Shown here piece after piece: positions 25,665-39,600 of a stretch of 64,000 bases of DNA (positions within the stretch are counted from its first letter, which is position 1; the number at the start of each line of letters is the position of its first letter). The notes below the pieces were generated by a model. That model was not told the DNA's origin. It was given only the letters and a program-made list of their open reading frames with translations, and searched no databases. Source of the DNA: Rotaria macrura (Eukaryota > Rotifera > Eurotatoria > Philodinida > Philodinidae); contig OENT01000651.1 of assembly GCA_900239685.1 (NCBI GenBank), positions 1-64,000 of the forward strand, given 5' to 3'. A program made the translations under genes and the position numbers.

Positions 25665-28370
25665 TTAATCTTCAATATCTGTTTTTTTCCTTGGTTTACA
25701 ACAGACAATAAAACGATACAATGGCGAAGGTTGAGTTTTATTAGTCGAATTCGATGATAAAAATCTTGCACTTTTAAATCTTGCTTTCTTTTTTGAATGA
25801 TTCATTTGTTGATTATCCATGTTGCGTAATTTTTCACTTAGTTTATGATCAATGGTCGGTGGAACATGATAATTGAATGCGAAATTATTTAATATTGGTG
25901 AATGAGATTCAAGCTAGAACGTTTTTTTAGTTGAATAAATTATCTTTTTTAAACACAAGAAAATAAACATTGTACACTACAACATACTAGTTTTGGATGA
26001 TATCGACGAACAAGATCCGAAGCGATTTGTTCAAAAAACTCTTGGATATTTTCACCCGTTTTACAACTTGTTTCGAAATAAGTCATACTATTTCGAAGAG
26101 CAAACTGAAGAACATACAGAAGTTTGTTATTTTCTTTCGAATTTCTCTCAAATGTAATGAAAGATTGATTACTCGTTGTCCTAATTCTTCGTCCACTTTC
26201 CGATCCTCAATTAGATCGATTTTATTAGCCACTAAATATCGACGTTCCATATCAAGTCCAGACTAGAATAAAGAAAAAAGACACTCATTCAATCGAATTC
26301 TTATTGGCCTGTTCGTTCATTAATTCTGTTTTCTTCAACGTACTTGTTCAATTAATTGACTGAAATGTTCAATTAAACGAAATGACTCCATATTAGTTAC
26401 ATCAAAAACAAGAACAAATGCTTTGGTTGATGTGTAATAACCTCGACCGATCGTTAGAAAATTTCTTTGACCTGCTGTATCCCTAAAAATGAAAATGATC
26501 GATCTCACATCTAAATCATATTATTGGATAAGAAACAAAAAAGCGGAAGTTCACAAATAGAACACATGGAGACTATTAGAAATATTTCGATTTCATTGTG
26601 GATAACAATAGTAACTAGTTTTGTACGACAGTCTGTTTCCCATTAGATCAGTGGAAAACGCTTGACCAATTTGACAAACAGAATATCGACTATGACATAC
26701 GGTTAAAGTAAAATATGTTTTAATATTATTGACTTATTCCAAATCATATTATGCATTCTTACTACTTGAAAAAAATGAATGCTAGAGAAGAAAATCAATT
26801 ATGTAGGATGAATATAAGATGAGATAGTAATGAAAATAATGTTTTCTCGTTTATTCAAGCTCTAAAAAGATTTTACTATCACCGGTTCAGAATATATATA
26901 AGAACATAAATCATTCTATTGTCAGATTATTCTAAAGATCAGTCTCACATAGTTAGACTCGATGTATTCGAGAGGTTTCCCATACAGGTTATACTACATT
27001 GGTTTAGTCGATACAGACGAGAACACAGTCCCCATTAACTTTGATAACAACGAATTATTCAATTGTTAAACACTAATTGAATGAGTACTATTTTCATTGA
27101 TAGAGTTCAGCTAGGTTTAAGACAAACCTAATAGAAATCCGTACCCTTGAAAGTCTTATAGATTTCTCGTTATTTTATGCATTTTTAGATCAAAGAAATT
27201 TATCCGTAAGAAAAATCAAAATGAATGAATTCTCAATAGATTTTAATCTTTGAATTACATCCATTGATTCTTAGCATAACGTGATACTATGAATATGAAA
27301 AAAAAATGTATTTATTCATAAAATATAACGTCAGTTCTCGCATGACATTTCGACCATCCTCTGATGAGCTAAGATAGGCATGGAAAACATGAATATTTGA
27401 GAACAACATAATGAGGAAAAGTCAATCGATATTATTCATCACATCGCGATGATCTTTTTTTTCATACCTTATATTCTCTCGTTACAGAGTCGTCGAAAAT
27501 CAGTCTTAACCACTTCAAAAGATACGAATAGCTCACTCAAACAAGTCTGTCATAGCCATTATTAGATTGACCTATTGTTTCACATTCACATGAACTTATA
27601 TACTTTGCACATTGGAAAAAATAACTCAAGTGATTTGCTTTTCGAGTGTCCATTCGAGAAACGATCGATATCTCTTCTAATGTATTTTCACATTATTGTA
27701 AATAGATTTGCAAATGTCCATTTGTCTGAATCCAACGTAGCTATACTCTGAAATCATTTCTTTGTCTGTTACTTTGAATCATTGTGACGTTTGCGGTAAG
27801 GTCTTTTTTGCTTTCTCTTCGTTTGCTATAGCATGTAGAATGTGGACTCTTGATTTTCTATGCTATGTTTGACGATGCTTTCCTCGTCAGACTCCAAATG
27901 ATAAACTTGTTATTTGATGATTAGTCTTTTATGATAGTTGACTTCAGATATTGAAACAGTAAACAAATGTCCACTGATCAATACATTCTTTTATTACTAA
28001 AAGCTATAGATGAACAAACACTTATCGTTATCGTTTAATTTTAACGACTAATATATCGTCTAATTCGTTTTGTATAATAAAATTCAAATGATACGATTCA
28101 AGCTTACCATATTTGTAAGTTAATCTTTGATTGCTCAATAGGAATGATTTTATTTATAAAATCAACTCCTAAAACAGATTAATGCTATGCAACATTATTC
28201 AAAAAGCGAAGAATTATTCTCGTTGACATACCAATAGTAGCACCAATATCTGTCCGAAAATCTTTGCCAGCAATAAAACGTTGTAATGATGTCTTGCCTA
28301 CAAGTGTATCGCCAAGTAGTAATACTTTATACTTGACATCAAATAAATTCTTAGTGTCTCCATTCGACAT
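25665..28370 (-). CDS. Rab/Ras-like small GTPase with long C-terminal tail
   Basis: Exons 28370-28232, 28168-28108, 26482-26344, 26262-26173, 26104-25988 and 25913-25665 encode 264 residues. The G motifs are present: P-loop GDTLVGKTS at 20-28, switch I TIGVDF at ~45-50, WDTAGQ at 67-72, NKID at 126-129 and ETSCKT at 154-159. TIGVDF and WDTAGQ are typical of Rab proteins, which switch vesicle traffic. The tail after ~residue 182 is about 80 residues, unusually long, and ends CCKPRKKTDIED, so the CysCys pair is twelve residues from the end and does not fit a standard prenylation signal. Met at 28370 was chosen because no upstream in-frame ATG is near. Which Rab subfamily is unclear; the tail may mark a Rab-like protein that is not membrane-anchored in the usual way. 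Confidence 0.88.
26483..28107 (-). other. Intron 2 of the GTPase gene (1.6 kb)
   Basis: It interrupts the Trp codon of the WDTAGQ motif; donor GTAAGC at 28107, acceptor TTTTAG ending at 26483. No other feature was recognised in it. Confidence 0.75.
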
Positions 28371-29230
28371 TGATCTTTGTTGATCAAGGTTATCACGGTT
28401 GCATAAAGGTTGTCGTTTACTTTTTAGAAGAGAAACAAACACAATACAAAAAAATCGAATAACAAAGCTTAAATAGGATTAATCATTTTAAATAAATCGA
28501 TGCAAAGTCATTGACTGTGAAAAGGAAATCAAGTTCGATGAAGATTATTTATTGTTTTCATGTATTCGTTGGAACGTAGTAAACAAAAACACTCTGCATC
28601 TGTTTATTCTTCTATTATCATCTTCGAGAGCGCCTTTTTATTGGATTCATAAATAATTTTAGTCAAAAATGTATTCTTACATATCGAATATGTTGCTGAT
28701 GATGATGACGTGGAGGAGAAAGAAGCGAACTTGCTTTATTCTTGACAGTACGATTAATAATAATTATTTACAAAATCACTTTCTTTCCCGATAGAATCAT
28801 GACTGCTGAAAGCGTATTAGAAAATAAACAGCAACGTCATTACATCGTATGCTACCACTCGCGGCAACACCGAAAAGCAAACTATCTTATCGTAGTAGCA
28901 TGATGAATCATCTGTGTCGAATATTTGACCATTCACACGAAAAGGGATAGCTATCATAGAATTAAGTGTGGACTATAACTCTGCACGTACTCGGTTTGAC
29001 TTAGTAGTGGTGCCATTTAAGTTTTATAAATTTGCTATGCTGTTAGCCAAAGCGGATCATATTTTTCGAGCGAGATAATGTTTTTTGATGATACAAATTG
29101 GATCGAATGAAATGCGATTTGAATCTAAAATGCGATGTTGCCTATACTACACGTTCGTTTCATTCAATTACTTGAGTGAAAGACTGATTCAAGGTGAATA
29201 AGAAAATGTCATTTTAGACAACATTTTTTT

Positions 29231-29266
29231 CAACACACACATACATACATACATACAAATACACAT
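29231..29266. repeat. CA / CATA microsatellite
   Basis: A run of CA followed by four or five CATA units. Confidence 0.85.
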
Positions 29267-32200
29267 TTCTACACCTTGTTTGATTTTTTACAGCTACGTT
29301 CTCTCTCCTTCTCTGTCTCTCTCCCTTTCTTTCTTTCACTCTCTTATCGTTCTCTAGCTACATGATGTTAGTATGCGTGGGTACACTGAAAGAGAAGAGC
29401 ATGCGTGTGTATTATTCAGTCACTTGAAGTGCTGCATATACGATTCTCTGGGTGACGGATAACATTCCATCTATTGCCTCCGCTTTCTTCGTCTCTCGTT
29501 TGCATACATGCCCACATAACTTGGACGTATATAATAGAAAAAAATATTACTCAATCCGTATTAATTACTACTATGAGACGATAGCATACAATTCAAAAAA
29601 TGTCAAAGTGCTCGTTTTGTTTTTACTCTATTGAGCATTGTGCCATTGTTCGATATTCGACAAGATTAAAATCGGTACTAATAAATTCTACGGAGTGCTA
29701 ACAGACGAAATTCTTATTATTCGTTCTAATGTGTGCCCGAAGAATAAAGTTCTGCTAGAGTAAAAATACTTACATCTATGTAGGTATGTTTTCTTTGTTC
29801 GATTTTAATGATAATCTACTTACGTTTGAAATAAGATCCAAATTCAAGAAAGAGAGAAAAAAACTCAGTTAAAAATGTTTGACCCATTCGCTTTTACTTT
29901 TCTTATCTTGTCTATCAACAAATCAATTATTTCTACGTAGACATTAGAAGGAAGACAAACTGCACCGACTCATATTCATATGTTCATCATAAGGAATCGA
30001 TCAATATTTATACTACAACAGCTTATTTAACCTGGAGAAACAAATAGAGATATCATTGAAAACAAATGTTTAATGGATTCCTGATTAACCGCTAATACAA
30101 AATATGGATGCGTTGTATAAATTATAACATTATTGATTATGTAAATCATTCAGCACATCGATATTTTACTTGTACCGAAATTCTAGAAGAATATTTGACA
30201 AACACGTTGATCACGAACCAAATCTGAACGTCGTCTATTTTTATTTATACAGAAAGAATATTTACTAGATGTTGTATTCATAATCATTCGTTTTATTTCT
30301 ATACTCAAAAAACGATTCACATGTATGCTGCAGATATTTGATATTTAGTCATCTTTGACTTATTCACATTAATCACCATTTTCGTACACACAAGTCTATG
30401 AAATGAATATGTTAATGCAGTTAAATAGAGTTATTCTAGTTCTAGTCATCATCGTTCGGACAAACAGACAGAAATAGTTTTACTTCTGTGCTTTTGTCTA
30501 TTATCAATATTAATGTCTTGTTATGAAGAGAAAGTTCAAGTACTTCAAGTCATTTGGTCACTGGTTGTCTAATTCCTACTTTTTTTCTGAATAATCTTGG
30601 AATAAATATTCCTCCATAGAATAGTAGTTGCAATGTTTTACGAAATACAAAAAAAGTAACTACAACGGACTTCTAGATCATGATTTTGAAGAGATTTATT
30701 TTGGACAGACAAGAAATACGTTCTTCAAAACTCAATCTATGAATATTCATTGCTAATATAAATAGTGGAGCACTAAATACAAATCATTATATTGGGACTC
30801 GATGCCTCTATCCTAATTTTGTGATCAATGAAAAACGACGTGATCATTCGTGCTAAAGATTGCAATCGATTCTATTGATAATAAAACAAATCTATGTTTG
30901 CAATGTGTTCCATATCATTGCTGAGGAAAAAAACGAGATTAAACTAAACGCATAATTAGTCCTAGATTATCAAACTAATACTTGCTTGAACATTATCGAT
31001 TACTTTTCGTACTTTCCTCTGATGATATTTTTTTAATGAATGCTTGAAAAATGTAAAATGAGCGTTAAAGAAATGAAATCATCCATTGTATAAAATTTTG
31101 AATTTCTGAACATGATAATATGGTTGATTAACGTCTGGATGAACACATGAATTTATTGCTACTTGACTAAACAAATCAATTTCACGCCTGTTTCTTTCAT
31201 CCTTTTATTCCTAGTCGGTAAGCTATCATAAATAGTAGAAGTGAGATATTAGTCATTATTTCAATTCAAAATTCTCTTACTTATCATCGATTGCCTGTTT
31301 TTCACAACTTAGACGTGTTTTTATACTGTGAAAAGAGATCTAATCTATTTTTATCTATGACATAATTGAATTTGTATTTTTTAGCACGAGAAGAAATCAA
31401 TGTCAGTTCAAAATAAGAATTACTAACACCAAATACATGTTTCAGTGAACACATATACTCAACAATACAGAGGGTTTCGGTGAAACGCTGTATACGAATT
31501 CATACTTCCCACGCTTCCAATTCACATGCCAACTTGATTTTTGAAGAGTGTATTTTCCTACACATGCGTAATGATTTCGATATTTGTATCCATGATACGA
31601 TTTAAAAATAATGAAAAACAACTTAACTTAACAATCATTGGTCATAGTTCGATTCGTTCTCGTTTCTTTTTTTGTTCATAGTAAGTTTAACTACGAAAAA
31701 CTAACGATTTTCTCCATCTAATTGTCGCTTTGTTCGAACTGAGCCAATGTGAAATGTTGCTTCGTATAGAAGAAACATGATTCTGCATTTTTTTACTTAA
31801 ACATTCAATGATTAATCATGATCTTATTGATCGACATTGTTTCATTCAGTTAGTAAAGTCGATCAAACTTCAGATGGTGATTAGATTTTTATCCATCATA
31901 AATCAAAATTTTCAAGATTAGAGCAATTCAATCATATCTGAATCTAGAGTCTATACGAAGAAGAATTTCAGTGTTGGAATCGACATCTTTAAATTAAAAC
32001 TTATATTGCCAATGATTCGAAAGACTTGTTGTGATAACTGAAACGGTTGGAACAAGGTGATAATCAAGAAATAGATATTTTTAATCAACTTTGCTTTTAT
32101 AAATGAATCTTCACTTTATATTTCTTTTTATTTGTTAACCATTTCCAGCCGATTCACAGAAGTCAAATAGGAAAATAGAAGTTGTCCTGCATAGTTTTCG

Positions 32201-32274
32201 TTGCTCTGCCACATGCGTACGAAGAGTACATTTTTTGGAATTAAAATAATGTGCTTCTATGCCACAATGGCTGT

Positions 32275-33170
32275 ATGTTGCCATTTGGAAAAAGTCACCC
32301 ATAAAGGGTCGAAAGGGTTGAAAATTTTATTTTTTTATTTCGATCATCAAAATGCACTATCCTTTGCCTTTTCTTTTATTCATAAAGTTTATGGATGAAA
32401 GAAATGGTTCAAATACATATGGAATACTTGCACACAGCTTTTTCCAAATTTCAATCTGCTTTTCGAGGCAAGATTCAAGTACGCGAGATTGGTAGTTTTC
32501 CACAAGTAATTAGTAAAGAAAAAATAGATGTAAAGGTAGATAAATGAAAGGCGTATCCTAAAATCTACACTAACACTTTAAAACATCTATCGTCACTTGG
32601 ATATCACACCCTGAAGACTAGTATACTCGAGTTTTGTCATGAAAAAGTATTTATATTTTGGAAAAAGCTATTTGGAAGCATTCCATATAAATTTGGATCA
32701 TTTGTTCATTTAGAAACTTAATGAAGAAATAAAAAGACAGAGAATGGTGCACTTTAATGATTGAAATAAAAAAATTCATCTTTCAACCATTTTGTCTCGT
32801 TATGGTCAACTGTTGTCAAATAACAACATCCATAATATTTGTGATTCGGGTTGTTTGAACAATCCTTCTCAATAATGTGATATGCAATAGATCTAAATAG
32901 AAAAGTTTGCCATTAATGACTTCTGATATTGAATGAGTGAGTATGCAGGAAAACGATTTTTACGGTTAAGTGGCCTCTATGGGATATTTTAGATCGATTC
33001 GACCACGTTGTCAGCGGAAAGTTCATTTTTGTTTTGGAAACCATGAGTAGTGTATCCTGAAATATGTTCCAGTCATTATCGAATTGTTAAAAAGTTCTCT
33101 AGCTCTACTGAACGTAAGCCATATTTGTTAACTGTTGCCAAATGGCAACATCCGATCGGAAAGGGTTAAA
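32275..33170. mobile_element. Possible decayed piggyBac-like element ends
   Basis: At 33161-33168 AAGGGTTAA reads in reverse as TTAACCCTTT, the form of a piggyBac end next to its TTAA target. Directly inside are two palindromes, TCCGATCGGA (33151-33160) and TGTTGCCAAATGGCAACA (33133-33150). A related copy of the second, ACTGTTGTCAAATAACAACATCC, lies at 32809-32831, and TGTTGCCATTTGG with a following CGAAAGGGTTGAA lies at 32275-32323. No transposase ORF survives. The opposite TTAA end was not identified, so the class is tentative. Confidence 0.3.
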
Positions 33171-36100
33171 TTGAGAGACAATGTCACATATCACTTCAAG
33201 AATTCTTCAGTTCGGGATTACTTGATTACATTGAAGAAAATCAATCAGAGAAAGTATTCAATAATCAAAACTATCCAAAGGAAGAGTAAAAAGAAAATAC
33301 TATTAGACACTATGTACGAAGCACAAATAAATGATAGTTAGTGCTTCCCAATGACGTTATCACAAGGAGCAGAAGATGCACACCCTCGGAAGATTTTACA
33401 AACCATTGTGAGTGTGATAATCCCATATGAATTTTCTTGACGAAGGGTTAGTCCTGTGCTGCTGCTTCTCTCGTGTATTGAGAGCATTTTTCAATGAGAA
33501 ATGTCAATTCTATTTAATTCTAAGACATCATTTCTAGTTGGCTCGCCTCGATTATACTTAGATAATGATTAATGCATTTCCTTTGGTGATTACTCTGAAT
33601 TTCTAATCAATCTATCGCTTTTAATTCATGGTATCAATTTTTTGCATATATTTCATGACTATTGCGAATTATATTTACTCTAATTCAGTTTGTTGTTATT
33701 CGTAGAATCTATTGAAAAATTTCAGCTACGACTTATTTGTTTGTTTACTGTGAATCTATAATGGCTTCATGTAGACTTGTCCATATTCATGTCCAATCAA
33801 TTATTTCAATAGGAATTCTATAAAATTCATTGTATATTCCAAGAAATTCATTTACATATTGTAATCATAGGCAAATAATTCTTATCGATAATAGAAATGA
33901 AAAAATGTTCAAATTCTATTCACGAACCACGGGAATTTTCCGATCGATAAATCGTTTTCGTACCGAGACCGTACACATTGTATAGAACTGCATGAGCGAT
34001 GAATTTTTAGAAAGAAATTTTGCACATTGATTCTAATACTTCAAAGTTACTGCACTTGTTTGATAGTTTCCACAAACATATTGTCTCGTTGATAAAAACC
34101 TCCCGTAGTCGACTTTTTACTACATAAGTCACGTGGCGATGCTTGTTAACAAGAAATATTTGTTTTGTCTTGTAAATGTTATAAATCGTTTGACTTACTA
34201 CTAATCTTGAAATAAGAAGATTGAATAGGGGAACTGGCATGACTAAATAAAAAGACTCGTTTTGTTCATAGTTGTCGACTATCATACAAGTGCGAACAAT
34301 ATGGTGAATTTTCATATAAAAACAAGTGTCATCTTCGTAGAACATCTTTTTCTGTGTAAAATGTAGGGTCGAATTCGAGCATAAATTATTACAAAGATTA
34401 ACTTTTATTTCATTAATTTAAGCATAAAAACTGTTGCATGTTGACAATTCTATGTTTTTGAATTACAAATTTCTTTTCAAGATACGAATTACTTATTTCA
34501 ATATAGATAGTCCCGATGTATAAGAGTCTGGATGGAGTTCTATTCTACTGCATGATTTTCTTTGCTTTTTTCTGTCGAATTGAATCTCCAGATTTTATCT
34601 TTTAATAATATACAATATTGAATACATACGATTCTATTTGGTAATAGTCATCGTTCTCCGATTGCGCAACACACATGTTCAATGCTAATTTTTGTGTTCG
34701 TAGACAAGAAATGATTTGAATTTCAAACAGATCAGAGACCATGTTACGTTAATTTGATAGTGAATTTAAAAAGCAAGAAAAAGAAATGCTAATGGCTGTG
34801 GGAGAGAAAACTCATTGGTATAATTTGAGATTTCCGTTTTGTCAAATAAAATATGGAATAGTAGACAAGTAAATTCATGCTTGTACTCGATTAACATTAT
34901 TTAGAAACGACTAATCATTCTACTGTAGTCAATATTTAATCTCTATAGAGATTTAATTTGTCATCGGAGTGTCTTTTGTTTTTTTTTTAATAAAAATATT
35001 ACTTCGAGATGTTTTCTCAATTATTGAATAATGATAGAACTTGTTTTTTTTTTGTAGTTGTCTATTTGAAGAATGTCACGATGAGCATAATCAATAGATG
35101 CACATGGATGAGTGGTATGTAGAAACACATCAAAGTCAGTATATTCAATTGAGACATGGCTTCTTTCATTCCCATCTGTTTACTGAACATCGTCAAGAAT
35201 GTTGAACAAATTATAAATCGGTCATTGACATGATGAGAGAAGATATCTAAACATCTGTCAAGTCTAAAAAAAAAGGGGAGAAAAAGAAATAAATGTATGC
35301 ATTCCACCCACTTCGTTATTTTTATTCTTTTCTGTTATTTCAAAAATTTCCCTAATTAAATTTGTCTGGATGATGAGAGTTGCAGGGACACAAAGTCAAT
35401 TATCTATATCGTATTGCCCCAAATTTCATTTGAACAGTCAGTCTTCTAGCGATATTTTGTGATTTCAAAGACATTCGAATGCACGAGAAAATGAATGAGA
35501 CCGGCAGAAACTAGTTACAGATGCTTTCGTTTCATTATACAAATACCAAAGGTAAATAGAAAAAGTGTTAAAAAAAGAAAGAAGTCGATGTTAATATTTA
35601 AATTAGAAAAAAAAACACACACACACAACCAATACAACGTTGATCTCTTATCTTTCTTTTTTTTTCTCAGAAAACAAACAGTCACGATCAATCACGTATG
35701 ATTTTCTTTGAACATGTTAGGCTTTGTATAAATGTTTGTCTTTCTATAAAAATAAAAACAAAGGTAAAAAAAGGAACGATGACAACGGCGACTAACTTAG
35801 TTGTTTTACTTGCTTGATTGAACTAGTTATGACTTAGATATACATTTTTTTTTCTTTCTCTTCTGTTCCTGTGGATAATTATATTCAAGAGGGAGCACAA
35901 GAGCGAAAAACCCATTGAATGGACGAATTTTGACCGTTCACTGATCGAATCTAATTTCCTAATTGTTTTATTGCACGCACGCACGATCGTACAACAAGGA
36001 AAAGCATATTTTTGTCTGTGATCAATGACTAGAATTCGATGGTAACATGACGGTTATTAGAATTTGTTGCTCATTAACTTTTCTATTAGAGTAGATTAGA

Positions 36101-36646
36101 AAATGCCATCATTATTCACACGCGTTCAAGATGATTATCGTATCGATCTTTTACAATGTTCTAGCTTAGAACAATGACGACGACGTCTTATGTCAATAAA
36201 CTGATGTCGTGAGCTACAAACATTTTTCTTCTCTTTTTTCTTTTTTTTTTGGTTTAACATATAAATTAATTCTTTTCTTAGTTGTTCATTCTTACCATAG
36301 TGGTCGACAATGCAATGATGATTTTCCCTTTTTTTCGCCCTCTCTCTCTCTCTCTTATTCACTAATCATAGTAGTTTTTTGCCTTTTCTGCCTATCGTAT
36401 TAAAAAAAAATGCAAGTATAGATATCGATGAGGGACATTGGGAGAAAAAAAGAAAGGAGATTTTTCTTTTGCCTTTTTGTTACCCTTGCATAGTCTCATT
36501 TTCTCTGTAAGTATATTTCTGGAATGCATTGTAGCAAGTGTATATGCCGATACTGTAGTCATAGGTCTCATTAAGCGATCTGTTTTCTCGTCAGTTTTGC
36601 TTTTTGTATAAGTGTGCTTACTCATTCTTCCAGATCATTATTACCC

Positions 36647-39600
36647 ATGCAATACAATCATCAACAACCATTACCATCATCACACACTTATTTCACTCCT
36701 ATTCAAACAACATCGTCAATGCAGTATGCAACTGTATATCCGACAACGACACCTCCCATTCTTTCGTCGTCATCATCATCATCATCAGCAACAGCACCAC
36801 CGCAGAATAAAAAGCTGCAACACAACCATTTATCATCACAATTAACACCTCTACAACCGACAAGTTCTTCATATATGTCACCTATCGCTTCACCAACAGC
36901 ATATATGTCACGTGGTTCAACACCGCCATCATCTGATCTAAAAGATATGGACACTGTTAAATTATTTGTTGGACAAATACCACGACATTTAGAGGAACAC
37001 GATCTTCGGCCTATATTCGAAGAATTCGGACAAATATACGAGTTAACCGTACTGAAAGATCGTTTTACAGGCATGCATCGTGGTGAGTAATTGAAAAAGA
37101 ATTTTTTTTTATTCATTAGTGCCTCTAGGCTAAATGCTACAGTCGCACACATATTTCCGGTTCTCATTTATTTCAAAGCGGCAGTTTTTTCATGTTCTTT
37201 TAATCGTATTCACGTTTGGTATACAATGCAAAAATAAGAAAAAAAAATCGAAGATGAATGAGTGACTCGCGCTCATTGTTCAATCGATTGATTGTATTTG
37301 AGCTGTAGGTCGCGTGTCAGCGGCCATCTGCCCGAGCGGAACATGAAATAGAATAAAGCAGAAGAGAAGGAGAAGAGAAAAAAAGAACGAGATTCGACGT
37401 CTTGTCATATGTGTTCGTTCATAACGGCGTTACTTGTTTTCGTTCGTACTGGCTAGAACAAGAAGAAAAAATGTAATGCCATCGCTTCTCTGCTCGCAGT
37501 GGCCGCCGACACAGGGTATAGGCAAATATACGATATTAATAATCATTTTTCTTCCTGTATATAACCGATCGATGATGTTGAACAAGCTTTCGTTTGTTTC
37601 ATTCTTTTTTTTTCTTTCTCTTTTTTTTGGCTTGACAGATGGTCAACTTTTAAATAGAGTTATTCATTCGATAGAAAACATTTGAATTGAATATCACACT
37701 GTTTTTAAATTTTCATCATGTTGGTCGATACGTATAGTGGTAAGGATTTTTTCTAAACTGTTCTAATTTCTTGATTATCGAGTCGATTTTCATGTACAGA
37801 CAAAGAAATATGAACCTCAAGTGTTTGTCGAAGAGTGACGAAATGAAAGAGGCGATAGGAACTGATATAGCTGCCCGTGTCCGTCGTGATTTTTTCTGCC
37901 AACTTATGAAAATCATTCATATAAGACTTCTGCTAAATGTCGAGCAGTCTGTATTGCCTACTATAGTCTACTTTTCGCGTTGAGTTGTTATTTTGCCTCG
38001 GGATATGGAACACATATTATAATTCAAAATAAATACTAACTGTTGTTTTTTTTTTAAGGATGTGCTTTTCTTACATATTGTCATCGTGATTCAGCATTCA
38101 AAGCGCAACAAGCACTACATGAACGGCGAACCTTGCCTGGCGTAAGTATTTCAGATGTCACCAGTCTCTATACATACGAGTGCTGCAGCACAGTGTAGAA
38201 AAAATAGATATAAGTAGAATGATGAATTCATTTCCAGGTGATATAGAATTCCGTATACTGATGATAGGCATATGTATTCGGTTTTTAAAGAATCAAGCCT
38301 ATCGTTGATTAGTTTTAGCAATATCAATAGTATTTGATGAAACACTGATGACTTAGAATATGTCTGTATTTCAATCGAGCAGTCCCGTGGTAAATAGATA
38401 AATGCATGCTAATGTCTCTCGTGTGAAATTTCGTCAAGATTTCTTGGTCTGTGATTTCTATAAAAATATCCGTTCTATTTAATGCATTAGTGCTAATAAT
38501 AAAATGAAACTATGAATGACTTAACGGGCTTGATTGATTGATGGTCTCGTTTTTTACACTATTTTGATTTGATTAACGCCATCTATCGAACAAATAATAG
38601 GGAAAATTCTGATAAAAATGAACGATAAACAGAATTTATCAGAATGTGAGAGCTAAAAATAAAGGAGATTTTATTGTTTTTAATTACGATACAGGTTCAG
38701 TATTCTTTCGATAAAGTTTTTAGTTGACAATTACAATACAAGTTACTACGTTTAAATTAGAAGTTCGTGTTCGACAAGCTATTACGTGTTACAAAAATTC
38801 AATGTTAAACTTATTTCTACATTAAAGCTGTGCGCTTTCATAGGAAAAATATCATGGTCACATCTCTATATTCAATAATAACAGGTCCTTGATTGAATGA
38901 AATAGGATTCATAAAATGCGAAGATAATCCGAGAAGTTTTAGCATGACGTTTAATTCACCTATCTTCGTGCTCACCAACTCCTATCCCAGCAAATGATTG
39001 AATTATATTTTAAAAAAACCATGATCACAATATATTACTGAAATCATAAATATGTCTATCAATGTATGACATTCGAAATAATAATGAATACATGAGAATT
39101 TGATTGCTTTCTTTTTCCTTCAAATAATCGTTTTCGAAGGTTGATGTTGTGTATATTTTCCAACATTATAAATTCTTCTGTCAGTTTCTCAATTCATTGT
39201 CCATCTCTTCAATGATGTTGTGTTTCGTTCAATAGTTAACCGAAGTAGAACATGGTCTGTCTCTCCATTATAGTGCTTGAACATCTGTCTATCGTATAAG
39301 ATGTAATGTTTGCTATAGATTTGGTCCCATTCTAATGACGTTCACATTCGAAATGGAGATATAGAAATGATAATTTGAAAATGGAAAGAAACCTTAATAG
39401 TGTTCAGAATGAAGCTTTTCCAATTACTATCTATGAGAAAAGCTTGAACAGACATTAATCAGTAAATGTCATCTTCATGCATACTGTTCGTTTATAAATA
39501 TCAATAATCAATCGACATCGACTTTTATTCCAATTTAGTTCGTCTTTCTCTCTCTCTCTCTTTCTCTCTGTCTTTATATTTCTACATTGACATGTACCTG

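Larger units (their letters stand above)
28371..36646. other. 8.3-kb divergent gap between GTPase and CELF genes
   Basis: No gene can be supported. It contains a CA/CATA tract (29231-29266), CT-rich stretches near 29300-29340 and 36343-36357, and piggyBac-like end sequences (32275-33170). CELF genes usually have distant 5' exons and several promoters, so part of this gap may be 5' untranslated exon and enhancer sequence of the CELF gene; the acceptor-like CTTCCAG at 36627-36633 supports an upstream exon. Confidence 0.5.

Noticed and set aside
33135..33341. 68-residue plus ORF rich in Lys
   Set aside because: It begins within the palindromic repeat and has no recognisable motif.
36614..36646. 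Extended start of the CELF ORF
   Set aside because: The upstream start is GTG and the segment crosses a likely splice acceptor; ATG at 36647 is the first supported start.
36703..37167. 154-residue minus-strand ORF opposite CELF exon 1
   Set aside because: It is the antisense shadow of the low-complexity Ser-rich coding exon.
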